A stretch of 64,000 bases of DNA from contig NZ_SSBJ01000015.1 in assembly GCF_004795055.1 (NCBI RefSeq), forward strand, positions 106,810-170,809. Direction: 5' to 3'. The position numbers and the translations under genes are program-made. The stretch is from Streptomyces sp. A1136. Its GTDB lineage: Bacteria; Actinomycetota; Actinomycetes; Streptomycetales; Streptomycetaceae. This document shows, piece after piece, positions 16,025 through 24,837 of this stretch. How positions within the stretch are numbered: position 1 is the first letter of the stretch; every line of letters starts with the position of its first letter. The notes beneath the pieces are model-generated. The model saw only the letters and a program-made list of their open reading frames with translations. It made no database searches and was not told where the DNA came from.

Positions 16025-17656
16025 TCAGGCGACGGGGCAGGTGAGGATGGTCTGCGCTCCGGTCGCGCCGGTCGGGCAGACGGGGACGGTGACGACGCGG
16101 GTGTCCACCGACCGGTTCACGAGGGCGACGCATTCCTCGGCGAAGAGAGCCGTGTAGTCGTTGGTGGTGAACTTGGTGCTGTCGTGCACGACCCCCAAGT
16201 TGACCTCCTCACCACGACCGATCTGGAGGCCGCCGGCCGGGTAGATGAGGAACTTGACCTGGGCGGGCCAGTCGAGGGCCGCAGCAGCGCCGCCGATGTC
16301 CGTCGGGACGGCCGGGGCCAGGCCGCGCGCCCACTGGATACGGACGCCCAGGGGCGTGAACAGCTCCTGGATCTGAGCCGTGGTGACCTCGTCGGTGCTG
16401 ACGCCGTTGCGGCGGGCCAGGTCGGTCAGGAAGAGGTTCCGCGACCACCAGGGGAAGGTCACTTCGAGGGCGGTCGTCTCGCACAGGGAGTGACGCTCGA
16501 TCATGTCGGCGGCCTGGAGCGCGACGGCTGCGTACACGGCCGACAGGGCGCCCATCGTCGCCGGGATGACGACAGGGGTCGCCGCGGCCAGCGCCCGCTG
16601 GAAGAGGACCTGCCGGATACGAATCTCGTGGGCCACCATGCTGTTGCGCAGGTACCAGGCGACCAGCTCCGGGAAGTGCCTCTGGGTCAGAATGCCCGCT
16701 TCGAGGCAGACGCCGACCGCGTCGCAGCGGACCTCGACCGGGGCCGGGCAGGGCACCTTGAAGCAGGGCTTTTCGGCTCCGCTGATGTCGTCGGCCTCGG
16801 TGTGCACCCACGTCATGGCCGCGACGTCGAGCGACAGCGGCTTGTAGTACCTCAGGCCGCCTCGGGCGAGCTGGATCTCCGGTGCGTCCCACAGCATGTC
16901 GGGGCACGACGTGTCGGTGAGCTCGTAGACCGTCTCCGACGGGGCGCACCAGCCGCCGGACGCGACCAGGTCCTTCTGCGGGAGCCGCTGCTGGCTCGAC
17001 GCGCGCAGCGCGACGGTGGTGCCCTCCGGTGCGGAGGACGAGTCGGTGACGATCAGCTCCTCCGGGTACGGGTGGCGGTAGCTGATGACCTGGCCGACGC
17101 CGCCGCCAGCCGTTTTCAAGGCGTTGGCACGGCTGATGATGCCGGAGGTGATGTCGCCGAAGTGGAGCGGGGAGCCCGGGGCGTAGCCGGGGACGTCGAC
17201 CGCTGCGGTGATGGTCGTGCCCGGGGCCGGCGGCTCGGGCAGGACGCGGGGCTGACGGCGGCGTACGCCGGACAGGTTGAGCGCGGGCCGTGAGACGACG
17301 GCCGCGGTGACCTTCTCCGGCTCGGGGGCAGCCTCCTCGACGGCGGCCTCTTCGGTCGCCGCGCCCTCGGTGGTCTCTGCGGTCTCTGCGGTCTCTGCGG
17401 CGTCCTTGCCGCGCACCTGGGCGGCGAGGGAGTCGATCTCGGCGGCGGCCTGCTCGGCGGCCTCGTGCCGGGACGCCTGCTCGGTGCGGATGGAGTCGAC
17501 GCAGGTCGCCAGGGACCGCAGAGACTCCAGGTCCTTCGTCGTGACGGTGGTGGACTGCGACTTGGCGTCGAACGCCTCGACAGCGCCCTCAAGCGCCTCG
17601 TTCAGCTCTTCGTCGCTGAGGGCGGAGACGTCCTCGGGAATCTCGAAATCGGCCAT
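16025..17656 (-). CDS. Major capsid protein with N-terminal scaffold region
   Basis: This 543-residue protein has an acidic, helical N-terminus of about 125 residues (LSDEELNEALEGAVEAFDAK and EAAEQAAAEIDSLAAQV). The rest resembles the HK97 fold in actinophages: LNLSGVRRRQP, then PLHFGDITSGIISRAN, the helix-rich PELVAWYLRNSMVAHEIRIR and the C-terminal strands KFLIYPAGGLQIGRGEEVNL and FAEECVALVNR. The N-terminal part is probably the built-in scaffold removed by the protease domain of the gene at 17983-21414. The start has a GGAGAG site held in a strong hairpin. Confidence 0.9.
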   Translation of the reverse strand: MADFEIPEDVSALSDEELNEALEGAVEAFDAKSQSTTVTTKDLESLRSLATCVDSIRTEQASRHEAAEQAAAEIDSLAAQVRGKDAAETAETAETTEGAATEEAAVEEAAPEPEKVTAAVVSRPALNLSGVRRRQPRVLPEPPAPGTTITAAVDVPGYAPGSPLHFGDITSGIISRANALKTAGGGVGQVISYRHPYPEELIVTDSSSAPEGTTVALRASSQQRLPQKDLVASGGWCAPSETVYELTDTSCPDMLWDAPEIQLARGGLRYYKPLSLDVAAMTWVHTEADDISGAEKPCFKVPCPAPVEVRCDAVGVCLEAGILTQRHFPELVAWYLRNSMVAHEIRIRQVLFQRALAAATPVVIPATMGALSAVYAAVALQAADMIERHSLCETTALEVTFPWWSRNLFLTDLARRNGVSTDEVTTAQIQELFTPLGVRIQWARGLAPAVPTDIGGAAAALDWPAQVKFLIYPAGGLQIGRGEEVNLGVVHDSTKFTTNDYTALFAEECVALVNRSVDTRVVTVPVCPTGATGAQTILTCPVA

Positions 17657-17765
17657 GGCCGGGCACTCTCCGTAGAGCGGTAGCGAGTGCCCGGCCCAAA
17701 ACCAGCAGCGTCAGCGTTGAGCGGCAGGGATGTCCTCACCGACCGCTCGGAGCCAGCATAGCCCG
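17657..17765 (-). promoter_or_regulatory. Structural-gene leader, copy D (capsid)
   Basis: The conserved block (17689-17710) is followed by arms GGCCGGGCACTC and GAGTGCCCGGCC, which can form a 12-bp stem that includes part of the GGAGAG site and ends directly before the ATG at 17656. A TATGCT lies further upstream. Confidence 0.65.
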
Positions 17766-17803
17766 AGGTGGTCCCCCCGGAGCTGGCTCCTGTCAAGCAG
17801 CGA

Positions 17804-17983
17804 TCACGCCTGCTCGGCCGTGGCGGGTTCCTCCTTCGGCTTCTCCTGGACCTTGCTGTTCTCGTACCGCTTGGAGACGGCCTTGGCCGTGGCTTCCGAC
17901 GTGGACGTGAACAGGACCCGTCCGCTGCCGCCGTCCGCGACGACCTGCCACTGCTTCTTGTTCTTGTTGCAGGCGCAGCCCAT
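17804..17983 (-). CDS. Small capsid-cluster protein
   Basis: This 59-residue gene has its ATG at 17983 overlapping the stop of the MuF/protease gene (TGATG). It begins MGCACNKNKKQWQVV, has FTSTSEATAKAVSKRY in the middle and a Glu/Lys/Pro tail. Small proteins of this shape, with an N-terminal CxC and a W-Q-V strand, lie between protease and capsid in several actinophages. It may be a minor capsid or scaffold helper; no function is established. Confidence 0.7.
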   Translation of the reverse strand: MGCACNKNKKQWQVVADGGSGRVLFTSTSEATAKAVSKRYENSKVQEKPKEEPATAEQA

Positions 17984-20900
17984 CAGGCTTCCCCTCCCAT
18001 GGTGGTGTGGCCGGCCGCGATCTCGGCTCGGGCCGGTGCGATGACCGACGCGGCGAGCCGCGCGGCTTCTTCCTTGGCGGCGTCCCGCTGCTCCTGGTGC
18101 CGGTCGAGCGCCGACACGAGGACTTCCAAGAACGGCACGCTGGACAGCAGTGCCGAGGCGACTGCGTCCACGTCGCCGCTCCGCAGAGGCGGTGTCCGGA
18201 CAGTGTCCGGACGGTGTCCGCCCTGCTCAGGGACGGTGTCCGTGTCCGTGTCCGTCGCTGTGGCGGACGTGTCCGGACGGTTGTCCGCGACGTGTCCGGA
18301 CGTGTCCGGACGCTCCAGGGCGACAGCGGCCGACGCCGCCAGGGCGAGGTTCGAGCGCTCGGCCACCGCGGTGGCGAGGAGCGGCGAGGAGTGCCCGGGG
18401 ACCGGCACGGAGAGGACCGCGCGGAGCTGCCACTGGCCGTTGGGTCCGGCCTTCATGTGGTAGCTCGGCTGGCACGCGGCAAAGACGCTGCGGTCCCACT
18501 CAGACAGCCAGGGAGCCGCCGCGCCTGAGAACCAGAGGCCGCCCGCGTTCTGGCCGACCGTCACGATCCCGGCGACGCTCCTGGTGTCATCGAACTGGCA
18601 TACGACGGTCTCACACTCCGCGCCGTCGCGGTGGTGGCCGACGTTCATGGTGAAGGCGCCCGCCTTCACCAGCGAGCCGTCATCGAGCTTGAACCGGGCC
18701 CGCAGGAAGTGCGTCAGGTCCAGCTTCCCCAGGGACTCGATCGTCAGCTTCTTCCCGGGGTAGCCGGCGTGCGGCTCTCCGTTCTGGGCGACCCACCCGT
18801 ACACGCGGCCGTTCGCGTAGTGCACGCCGCCGGAGCCGGGCGGCAGTTCCTCGGCGGTGGGCTCACGGAACCACTCGGCGGGCATCGGGTCGGAGTCCTG
18901 CATCGCCGTCCACGCCGACGCGACCAGGTCGCGCATGGCCTCGGTCTCTTCCTCGTCGCCCAGGGGCACGGCGGAGGCGGTCACGGCCATGTCGGTGGAC
19001 GGGCCGACGTACAAACCCCGGGCGAGGCGGACGATCAGACCGGCCTTCGCCGCCTTCGCGAGGTGGCCGCGCGCCGTCTCCATCTTGATGCTCAGCCCTC
19101 GGGCGACGTCGCGGGCACCGACCGGGGCCGGGGCCGACTTCACGAAGTTCACGACCTTGAGCTGAGCGGGGGACGCGCCGGCCGCCGACCACCACTCGTC
19201 ATCGTCCTCGACCGGGCGGGGCTCGGGCTGGTCGTCCAGCACGATCCGCGCCTGGTCGTAGGCGGGCATCGCCACGAGGGTGGCGCCGCGCAGGCGGGCC
19301 CGGGTGATGCGCATCAGCAGGTCGCCGGACGACTCGCTGTGGACGACAGTGCCTTGGTCCTGGTCGTCGCGGTCACCGGCAGCCGCGGTGAGCGTGCCCG
19401 TCGCGGAGAGCGCGGCCCGCACCGCGGCGGCGGACACGCGGCCGTCCGGGCCGGTGATGAGCTGCGAGGCGTTCGCCTTGCGGGTCAGGTAGTCCCCGCA
19501 TGCGGTGAAGCCCGTCGTCTCCGTGGCGGACAGCGACCAGGAGCCCTCGTCCATGCGGAACAGAGACGCCGACGGCAGGGAGGCGAGCAGGATGACGCCG
19601 CCTTCCTCCTGGTCCTCGCCGCGGGAGCTACGGTCCACGAACTCCACGCTCACATCGTCCAGGTCGACCGAGATCCCGAGGGGCGCCTTCTCCTCCAGCA
19701 GCATGAGCGCGTCGGACCCAGCCGCCAGGCCGGGGTAGAGCACTCCGGCCCCGGTGATGCGGTCTCCGGCGCGGCCGATGGTCTGGATGGAACCGGCCAG
19801 CTCTGCGCCCTGGTGGCCCATCAGCATCTCGTCGGCGTACTGGAGCGGCCACGGCCCGGCGCCGGACCAGTACAGCGACCCGGGCCGGAACACGCGGCCG
19901 TCACCGGTCTCGGTGTTCTCGAACGCCAACGCCGTGTCGCCGGGCGTGGACCAGGCGCGGGCGGCCACCGGGCCGGTCGTCACGTTCTCGTCTTCGTCCA
20001 TCGTTGTTGCCTCCTCGTCCCGGCCGAGCGGGATGTCGGTGTGCTCCCCGGCGAACGCGACCCGCAGCCTGTCGAAGCGGATCGGGCCGAGGCGCTGGTT
20101 CATCGCGGTCAGCAGGGACGGGCTGCGGGTGTACGCGGCGCACACGTGGGGCTGCCACGGTGTGTGCTGCGTCGGAAGGGACGGCTGGCGGTGCATGTCC
20201 TCCAGCGCGTAGGTGGCCGCCCAGCGGGCGGTCTCGAGCGTCGGGGCGTCCTGGGGGCGGTCGCGGTCGTCGCCGACCGACCACACCCAACAGGGGTCCT
20301 CGCCGTCGGCGTTCCACTGGTTCGCTCCGAACGCCCGCGCGGCGATGGGCTCGCCGAAGTCGGGGGTCCGGGAGCGGAGGGCGGCGATCAGGTCGGCGCG
20401 GTGCTCGTCGTCCCAGTCGGCGCCCTCGCCCAGGTAGAACAGGGTCAGGTGCAGTTCCTCGGCGGGTTCCGAGCCGGTGGCGTCGAGGACCAGGCGGGCC
20501 GCGTCTTCCTCGCTCGGCACCAGGGCGATCATCGCGCCCGTGTGACCACCAGCAGCGGTCCGGGACTGGTGGGCATCCACATGGTTCTCCCTTGCATCTG
20601 AAATTCCGGCCTCGGGGCTCGTCTGAGATTTCAAGGCCGCAGCCCGGAGTTCGGGGGCGACCGCCAGGCGGCATCGGCAGTTGATGACGAGGCCGGCCGG
20701 GGCGGTCGGGTCGCCGGGGGTCTGCATCTCGACGCCGGCGACGGTGAACGGCTCGGCCAGCAGCCGGATCTGTCCGTCGACCTGGTCGTGCGCGGTGCGG
20801 ACCTTCGCGTCATGGCGGGTGACCCACTGCTTCACCAGGGGCCGTTCCGTGCCGGTCGCGGCCTCGGCGGCGGCCAGCGTCGACGTGTTCCACGCCCGGG

Positions 20901-21414
20901 ACGCCTCGGTCTGGGCGATGCGCTGCTCCCGTACGGGGCCCAGGTGTGCGCCTTCGCGGGTGAAGGCGGCGCGCAGGCGGGCCCGCAGCTGGTCGATGTC
21001 CTCGCCGGCGCCGACCCCGGCCGCCAGCTCGGCGCGGGTGGCGTCGGCCAGGCGGTCGCCGACCGCGCGCAGCAGGTGCTCGGTCGTCTCGACGTACCGG
21101 CTCAGGCCCTCGGGCAGCGTGTCGTCGTCGTACCGGCCGGGAAGGTCGTCCCAGCCTTCGGGGAGTTCACCGCCGACGTCCTCGGCCGCCGCGGTGGCCG
21201 CCGTCTCCGCAGTGCCCAGGAGGCGCCGTACGAGGCCGGTGACCCGGTTGTTCCACATGCGGGCGATCCGGCCGACGGAGAACCGGGCGGCGACCAGCTC
21301 GGTCGCGGCCTGGACGGCGTCGGCGAACTCGTCGGCGGTCTCGGTGAGCGCCAGGGCGACCGCTTCGGCGAAGTCGGCCTCTGCCTGGTCGAGCTGGCGG
21401 TTGCGGTCAGGCAT
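17983..21414 (-). CDS. MuF minor head protein fused to 2H phosphoesterase, capsid protease and wHTH
   Basis: This 1143-residue frame is open throughout and has a GGAGGTG site. Residues 150-250 form the MuF domain (IAQTEASRAWNTSTL, RHDAKVRTAHDQVDG, VINCRCRL). Residues about 295-470 look like a 2H phosphoesterase/LigT fold, with HLTL at 322-325 and HVCA at 423-426; the second motif has Cys where Ser or Thr is usual. From about 475 to 720 (ALAFENTETGDGRVFRPGS, PLGISVDLDDVSVEF) it resembles a prohead protease. Around 760-815 is a winged-helix segment (APVGARDVARGLSIKMETAR). Near the C-terminus a stretch is encoded by GTCCGGAC palindromes. It should act in the procapsid; the roles of the 2H and wHTH parts are unknown. 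Confidence 0.8.
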   Translation of the reverse strand: MPDRNRQLDQAEADFAEAVALALTETADEFADAVQAATELVAARFSVGRIARMWNNRVTGLVRRLLGTAETAATAAAEDVGGELPEGWDDLPGRYDDDTLPEGLSRYVETTEHLLRAVGDRLADATRAELAAGVGAGEDIDQLRARLRAAFTREGAHLGPVREQRIAQTEASRAWNTSTLAAAEAATGTERPLVKQWVTRHDAKVRTAHDQVDGQIRLLAEPFTVAGVEMQTPGDPTAPAGLVINCRCRLAVAPELRAAALKSQTSPEAGISDARENHVDAHQSRTAAGGHTGAMIALVPSEEDAARLVLDATGSEPAEELHLTLFYLGEGADWDDEHRADLIAALRSRTPDFGEPIAARAFGANQWNADGEDPCWVWSVGDDRDRPQDAPTLETARWAATYALEDMHRQPSLPTQHTPWQPHVCAAYTRSPSLLTAMNQRLGPIRFDRLRVAFAGEHTDIPLGRDEEATTMDEDENVTTGPVAARAWSTPGDTALAFENTETGDGRVFRPGSLYWSGAGPWPLQYADEMLMGHQGAELAGSIQTIGRAGDRITGAGVLYPGLAAGSDALMLLEEKAPLGISVDLDDVSVEFVDRSSRGEDQEEGGVILLASLPSASLFRMDEGSWSLSATETTGFTACGDYLTRKANASQLITGPDGRVSAAAVRAALSATGTLTAAAGDRDDQDQGTVVHSESSGDLLMRITRARLRGATLVAMPAYDQARIVLDDQPEPRPVEDDDEWWSAAGASPAQLKVVNFVKSAPAPVGARDVARGLSIKMETARGHLAKAAKAGLIVRLARGLYVGPSTDMAVTASAVPLGDEEETEAMRDLVASAWTAMQDSDPMPAEWFREPTAEELPPGSGGVHYANGRVYGWVAQNGEPHAGYPGKKLTIESLGKLDLTHFLRARFKLDDGSLVKAGAFTMNVGHHRDGAECETVVCQFDDTRSVAGIVTVGQNAGGLWFSGAAAPWLSEWDRSVFAACQPSYHMKAGPNGQWQLRAVLSVPVPGHSSPLLATAVAERSNLALAASAAVALERPDTSGHVADNRPDTSATATDTDTDTVPEQGGHRPDTVRTPPLRSGDVDAVASALLSSVPFLEVLVSALDRHQEQRDAAKEEAARLAASVIAPARAEIAAGHTTMGGEA
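18186..18312. repeat. GTCCGGAC palindrome cluster 2, inside the MuF/protease gene
   Basis: Five GTCCGGAC palindromes and a short GTGTCC tandem run lie inside the coding sequence and are translated as Pro-Asp-Thr-rich residues (ERPDTSGHVADNRPDTS). The reading frame stays open. Confidence 0.8.
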
Positions 21415-21640
21415 CGGGCACCTCCATCACGGGATGCGGGGATGCCCCGCAGGAGGCGCACAGGGCCCAGCCGCCGACCACGCGTTCCTCGGAGCGGATG
21501 AGCGCGGTGACGGTGACGATCTGGAGCGTGTTCTGCCCGCAGGCCCGGCATCCACGGTCGGGCGTGGAGTTGGCGGTGACGCTGGTGACGATCGGCTCAG
21601 GGGCGTCCTGCTCGGGGCGCGGCTGGTCGTGGTCAGGCAC
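21407..21640 (-). CDS. Zinc-ribbon protein, head module
   Basis: This 77-residue protein has a strong AAGGAGG site and GTG at 21640. It carries CRACG and CASCG, a four-cysteine zinc-ribbon-like pair about 30 residues apart, with strands between (NTLQIVTVTALIRSEE). It overlaps the MuF gene start by 8 bases, so translation may be coupled. I do not recognise its family. Confidence 0.65.
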   Translation of the reverse strand: MPDHDQPRPEQDAPEPIVTSVTANSTPDRGCRACGQNTLQIVTVTALIRSEERVVGGWALCASCGASPHPVMEVPDA

Positions 21641-21869
21641 GGTCGATCCTCCTTGCCGGGAGCGGGCTGTCTGGGTCGTCGCAGACCTCACACCACGCCC
21701 ACGTGCCGACCGTGGACAGGCCGGTCGGGGTGAGGAGCAGCAGGTCCGCGGTGATGTGCGTCCACGCCTTGCACATGGCACACCAGCCGGTCCGGAGTGA
21801 TCCGGGGTGCAGGGCGAGCCCGCTGGTGTCCTGTATCTCGGCGCCTGGCCGGGCGGGGCGCGGGGTCAT
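21633..21869 (-). CDS. Zinc-ribbon protein next to the portal
   Basis: This 78-residue protein starts with ATG at 21869 overlapping the portal stop (ATGA). It has CAMCKAW and CEVCDD pairs separated by strands (HITADLLLLTPTGLSTVGTW), the same layout as its neighbour, so the two probably arose by duplication. The function is unknown. Confidence 0.65.
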   Translation of the reverse strand: MTPRPARPGAEIQDTSGLALHPGSLRTGWCAMCKAWTHITADLLLLTPTGLSTVGTWAWCEVCDDPDSPLPARRIDRA

Positions 21870-23608
21870 GCCGCTGTCGCCAAGCAGGAGGTGAGGACGG
21901 TCTGCACGAGCCTGTATTCGTGCTCGACGCCGGCCGCGATCAGCTCGCGGGCGTACCCGTCGAGCGAGGCGGTCAGGCACTCGGCGTCGAGGCCGTAGCG
22001 TCCGGCGATCTCGCCCGCCCGGGACCAGGCGCCATCGAGGAGCCGCCACTGCTCGACCTGGGCGGCGTCGACCGGCAGGAGCGTGTGCAGGCGGGCCGAG
22101 TCGATGTCGCGGGCCTTGGCACGCTCCGAGCGGGGGCAGGCCGGGGTCTTGCGCAGCTTCTCACCGGCGGCGGTGAGCGCGCCCCAGATCAGGCCGTCAG
22201 CGGCGGCGAGGAGCCCGTCCCCGGGGCCGGCGGAGGCGAGCGTGTCCGGGGGTGCTTCGGACTCGTCCACGGGCAGCTCGGGCGGGGTCGGCGGCGTCTC
22301 GGTCTCGTTGTCCGCGTCGGGGTCGGGGTTCTCGGCCGGGGCCGGGAAGCGGCGGGCGACCTCGGCCGCGTCGGGGGCGTCGGACTCATCGAACCCGGTC
22401 TCGCGGCGCAGGGCCTCGTCCGAGATGACGCCCCGGTCGTGGGCCTGCAACGCCGTCTCGCTGCGGTTGGTGCGCACCCGCAGCGGGCTGGTGTCGTACC
22501 AGACGAGCCAGCGGTGCCAGTCCTCGACGTTCTCCGATTCGAGGATCGGCCGCAGCCACTGCTGGGTGAGCGCGTACGACACCGTGGCCAGCTTGGGTTC
22601 GATGCCGAGGCGGATCGCCTCCGAGGTGAGCGCCCAGGCCCCCCAGTGGTTCACGTCGCCGAGGCCGAGCAGGATCTCGGCGGGGATCTCCAGGCCGGTC
22701 GCGAAGCGCTTTACGGCCTCCTCGCGGAGCTTGATGGCGAGTTCGTCAAACTCCGACTCGAACTTGATCAGCTTGAAGTCGGCGATGGTGTCCGCGGGGA
22801 GTTCCAGGATGATCGGCACTGTCGCGGCGGCCGACTCGGGATCACGGATCGCCGTCTCGGCGATAGCCATGAACGTCTCGATCAGATCGTCCTCGGCGCC
22901 GCCCTGGGTGCCGGACGTCGGGAACCTGGTGCCCTTCGGGATGAGGAGCAGACCCCGGCCGGTGATGCGGGACCGGGCGATGGCCTTCACGGCGGCGTTG
23001 AGGAGGAGCAGTTCCTCCAGCAGCTCCAGGCTGGAGCGGACGGGGCTGTCGGCCTCGATGGCACGCTCGGGGTCGGGTTCCCATACACGGATCGCGACAG
23101 GGCCGTCCGGGTCCATCGACTCGGGGTCGCCTTCGGGGATCGGGACTTCGTCGCCGTCGATCTCGGCCATCAGCTTGCCGGACTGCTGCTTGACCTCCTT
23201 GACCGACAGGACGCGCCAGTCGTGCCCGTCCTCGGGGCTGTACGGGGAGAGGACTTCGTCGTTGGGGCGTACGACGATCCAGCCCTCGCCGGGGACGGTC
23301 AGGTGCCGGCCGAACGCGCCGAGCATCTTCGACTGGCCGTCAGGGCCTCCGGCGATCTGGGCGACGATCTCGGCGGCGCGGTGCTCGTCGGGGGCGGGCT
23401 CGATCGTGCCGTCGTCGGCGCGGCGGCCGGCGAACAGGCGGGCGCCGGACATGGCATTGCCGATCCAGGAGGCGGCGAACCGGACCTCGGGGACCTGGTG
23501 GTACATGTCGTAGGCGCGGGACTGCCACGACTGGTCGCCGGCGCCGCGTCCCCGGATCTTGCGGGACGTGTACCGGGACGCCGAGGCGGTGAGCTGCCTA
23601 CCCGCCAT
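21866..23608 (-). CDS. Portal protein
   Basis: The ATG at 23608 overlaps the upstream stop (TGATG); the 580-residue product starts MAGRQLTASASRYTSRK. Portal features include YHQVPEVRFAASWIGNAMSG near residue 36, PSEWIVV-type strand around 110-120 (GEGWIVVRPND), SSLELLEELLLLNAAVKAIARSRI near 192, and ALTSEAIRLGIEPKLATV near 328. The last 120 residues are a Pro/Glu-rich and helical extension. It forms the dodecameric ring through which DNA enters and leaves the head. Confidence 0.9.
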   Translation of the reverse strand: MAGRQLTASASRYTSRKIRGRGAGDQSWQSRAYDMYHQVPEVRFAASWIGNAMSGARLFAGRRADDGTIEPAPDEHRAAEIVAQIAGGPDGQSKMLGAFGRHLTVPGEGWIVVRPNDEVLSPYSPEDGHDWRVLSVKEVKQQSGKLMAEIDGDEVPIPEGDPESMDPDGPVAIRVWEPDPERAIEADSPVRSSLELLEELLLLNAAVKAIARSRITGRGLLLIPKGTRFPTSGTQGGAEDDLIETFMAIAETAIRDPESAAATVPIILELPADTIADFKLIKFESEFDELAIKLREEAVKRFATGLEIPAEILLGLGDVNHWGAWALTSEAIRLGIEPKLATVSYALTQQWLRPILESENVEDWHRWLVWYDTSPLRVRTNRSETALQAHDRGVISDEALRRETGFDESDAPDAAEVARRFPAPAENPDPDADNETETPPTPPELPVDESEAPPDTLASAGPGDGLLAAADGLIWGALTAAGEKLRKTPACPRSERAKARDIDSARLHTLLPVDAAQVEQWRLLDGAWSRAGEIAGRYGLDAECLTASLDGYARELIAAGVEHEYRLVQTVLTSCLATAA

Positions 23609-23946
23609 CAGTGGTCGTCCTTGCGGGCGTCGTCCCAGCGGTTGAGGAGGACGGCCGCGCCGGCGAGGGCCAGCCACTCGAAGCCGTGGACCAGGACCGG
23701 GGTGCCGTGCCACTGGTCGGTGACGAGGAGCCAGACGAGGAGCAGGGCCCCGCACACCCAGAAGCCCGAGCAGTAGACGCAGGAGATCAGCGTGACGATC
23801 GCGTCGCGGAACGCGGACGTGGGCCGCCGCTGCTGCCAGGCGTCGATCCGGGCGCGTACCGGATCGAGGATCGAGTCATGGACGACGAGCTGTGTGCCGC
23901 GGTATCCGGCGAGCGCGAGGAGCGCGAGTTCTACGAGACTGATCAT
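23608..23946 (-). CDS. DUF1360-like membrane protein
   Basis: This 112-residue protein has an N-terminal hydrophobic helix (SLVELALLALAGYRGTQLVV), then a CVYCSGFWVCGALLLVWLLV segment and a third hydrophobic stretch (GFEWLALAGAAVLLNRW). The YRxTxLVxxD...CxxCxGFW pattern is that of DUF1360 proteins found in phages. The start at 23946 is my choice; an ATG at 23970 is possible. Its stop overlaps the portal start, but its role in the virion or the cell is unknown. Confidence 0.7.
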   Translation of the reverse strand: MISLVELALLALAGYRGTQLVVHDSILDPVRARIDAWQQRRPTSAFRDAIVTLISCVYCSGFWVCGALLLVWLLVTDQWHGTPVLVHGFEWLALAGAAVLLNRWDDARKDDH

Positions 23947-24044
23947 TTCCGTACCCCGATGGCAGATCATCCGGCCGAGTCAGGCGGGGATGATAAGCCA
24001 TCTGGAACAGTGGGGTCCGGCGAGATCTGTGCAGGTCAGGCCCG

Positions 24045-24061
24045 GTTTTTAGATCAAAAAC
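24045..24061. other. AT-rich inverted repeat
   Basis: GTTTTT and AAAAAC arms flank AGATC in otherwise GC-rich DNA. It lies between the genes starting at 23946 and ending at 24077, next to a GCAGGTCAG sequence like the tail of the early-gene cassettes. It may be a promoter or terminator element. Confidence 0.4.
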
Positions 24062-24076
24062 TGTGCGGGGCCGTGA

Positions 24077-24322
24077 TCAGAACAGGGCCATCGCTTCTTC
24101 TTCGGGGGCGGCCTCGGGCTCCTCGATGGCGATCTCCATCTGCCCGTACGGCAGGTCTACGATCTCCAGCGATCCGGCGCACGACAGCAGGTGGCCGTGG
24201 GCGTCACGGCGGGCGTCGGGGGCGTCGTGCCTCCAGATCCGGCCCTTGCTGAGGCGGCCGGCAACCAGCCCGGCCGCAATCTGCCGTGTGCAACTCGGGC
24301 ACTCCACGCGGGGCAGCTTCAT
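24077..24322 (-). CDS. Small zinc-ribbon protein
   Basis: This 81-residue protein starts MKLPRVECPSCTRQIAAG with a CPSC pair, has a later single Cys in HLLSCAGSLE, and ends with an acidic tail (EEPEAAPEEEAMALF). It is probably a half zinc ribbon. It lies between terminase and portal genes. I do not recognise its family. Confidence 0.6.
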   Translation of the reverse strand: MKLPRVECPSCTRQIAAGLVAGRLSKGRIWRHDAPDARRDAHGHLLSCAGSLEIVDLPYGQMEIAIEEPEAAPEEEAMALF

Positions 24323-24371
24323 CACCTGCCCAGTGTGACGGGGCCGGCCCCCGGGCGTACAACCGTTGCGG

Positions 24372-24674
24372 TCAGAGGCTGCTGACGTGCACCAGACCCT
24401 GTTCGTACAGGCTTCGCACGGCCTGTGCGCGGTCCCGCATCCTGGCGTTGGAGTCGTCGGTGCCCAGGCACTCGGCTGCGAGGTGCGCCCCGACGCGCTT
24501 GCGGGCCTCGTCGTCCAGGCCCTCGGCGGCCAGAGCGGCGTCGAGATGATCCAGGACCTGGCGCAGCCGGTGTGTCTCGGCGGCGAACTCGGGGTCGTGG
24601 AGCGCCGCGTGCTGCGCCTCTGGGTTGCGTTGCAGGTGCTCGCGGAGGGCGACGTCGCCAAGGGTGCGGTCCAT
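24372..24674 (-). CDS. Small helical protein of unknown function
   Basis: I chose the ATG at 24674 (MDRTLGDVALREHLQ); a GTG at 24698 is possible. The 100-residue product is helical and charged (AETHRLRQVLDHLDAALAAEGL), with a C-terminus ARMRDRAQAVRSLYEQG. No domain is recognised. Its place between terminase and portal could suit a small packaging accessory, but that is inference. Confidence 0.55.
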   Translation of the reverse strand: MDRTLGDVALREHLQRNPEAQHAALHDPEFAAETHRLRQVLDHLDAALAAEGLDDEARKRVGAHLAAECLGTDDSNARMRDRAQAVRSLYEQGLVHVSSL

Positions 24675-24837
24675 GCCCCGAGTTTCCCACGGGCTCACCT
24701 GGCGGACGTGTCCGTCAGCGCCACGCGTCCCGGTACTTCAACTGGCCGAAGGCGACCAGGTCCGCGATCTCGCGGACGTTACGCGGGACCTCGCCGGGGG
24801 CGTGATCCCGGCGTTGTAGAACGGACCCGGGCCGGGG

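Noticed and set aside
18631..20601. Long plus-strand open frame of 656 codons
   Set aside because: It lies antisense to the MuF/protease gene, with Arg/Gly/Pro-rich composition typical of shadow frames in GC-rich DNA; it has no domain or ribosome-binding site.
21797..23776. Long plus-strand open frame of 659 codons
   Set aside because: It is antisense to the clear portal gene and has the composition of a mirror frame.
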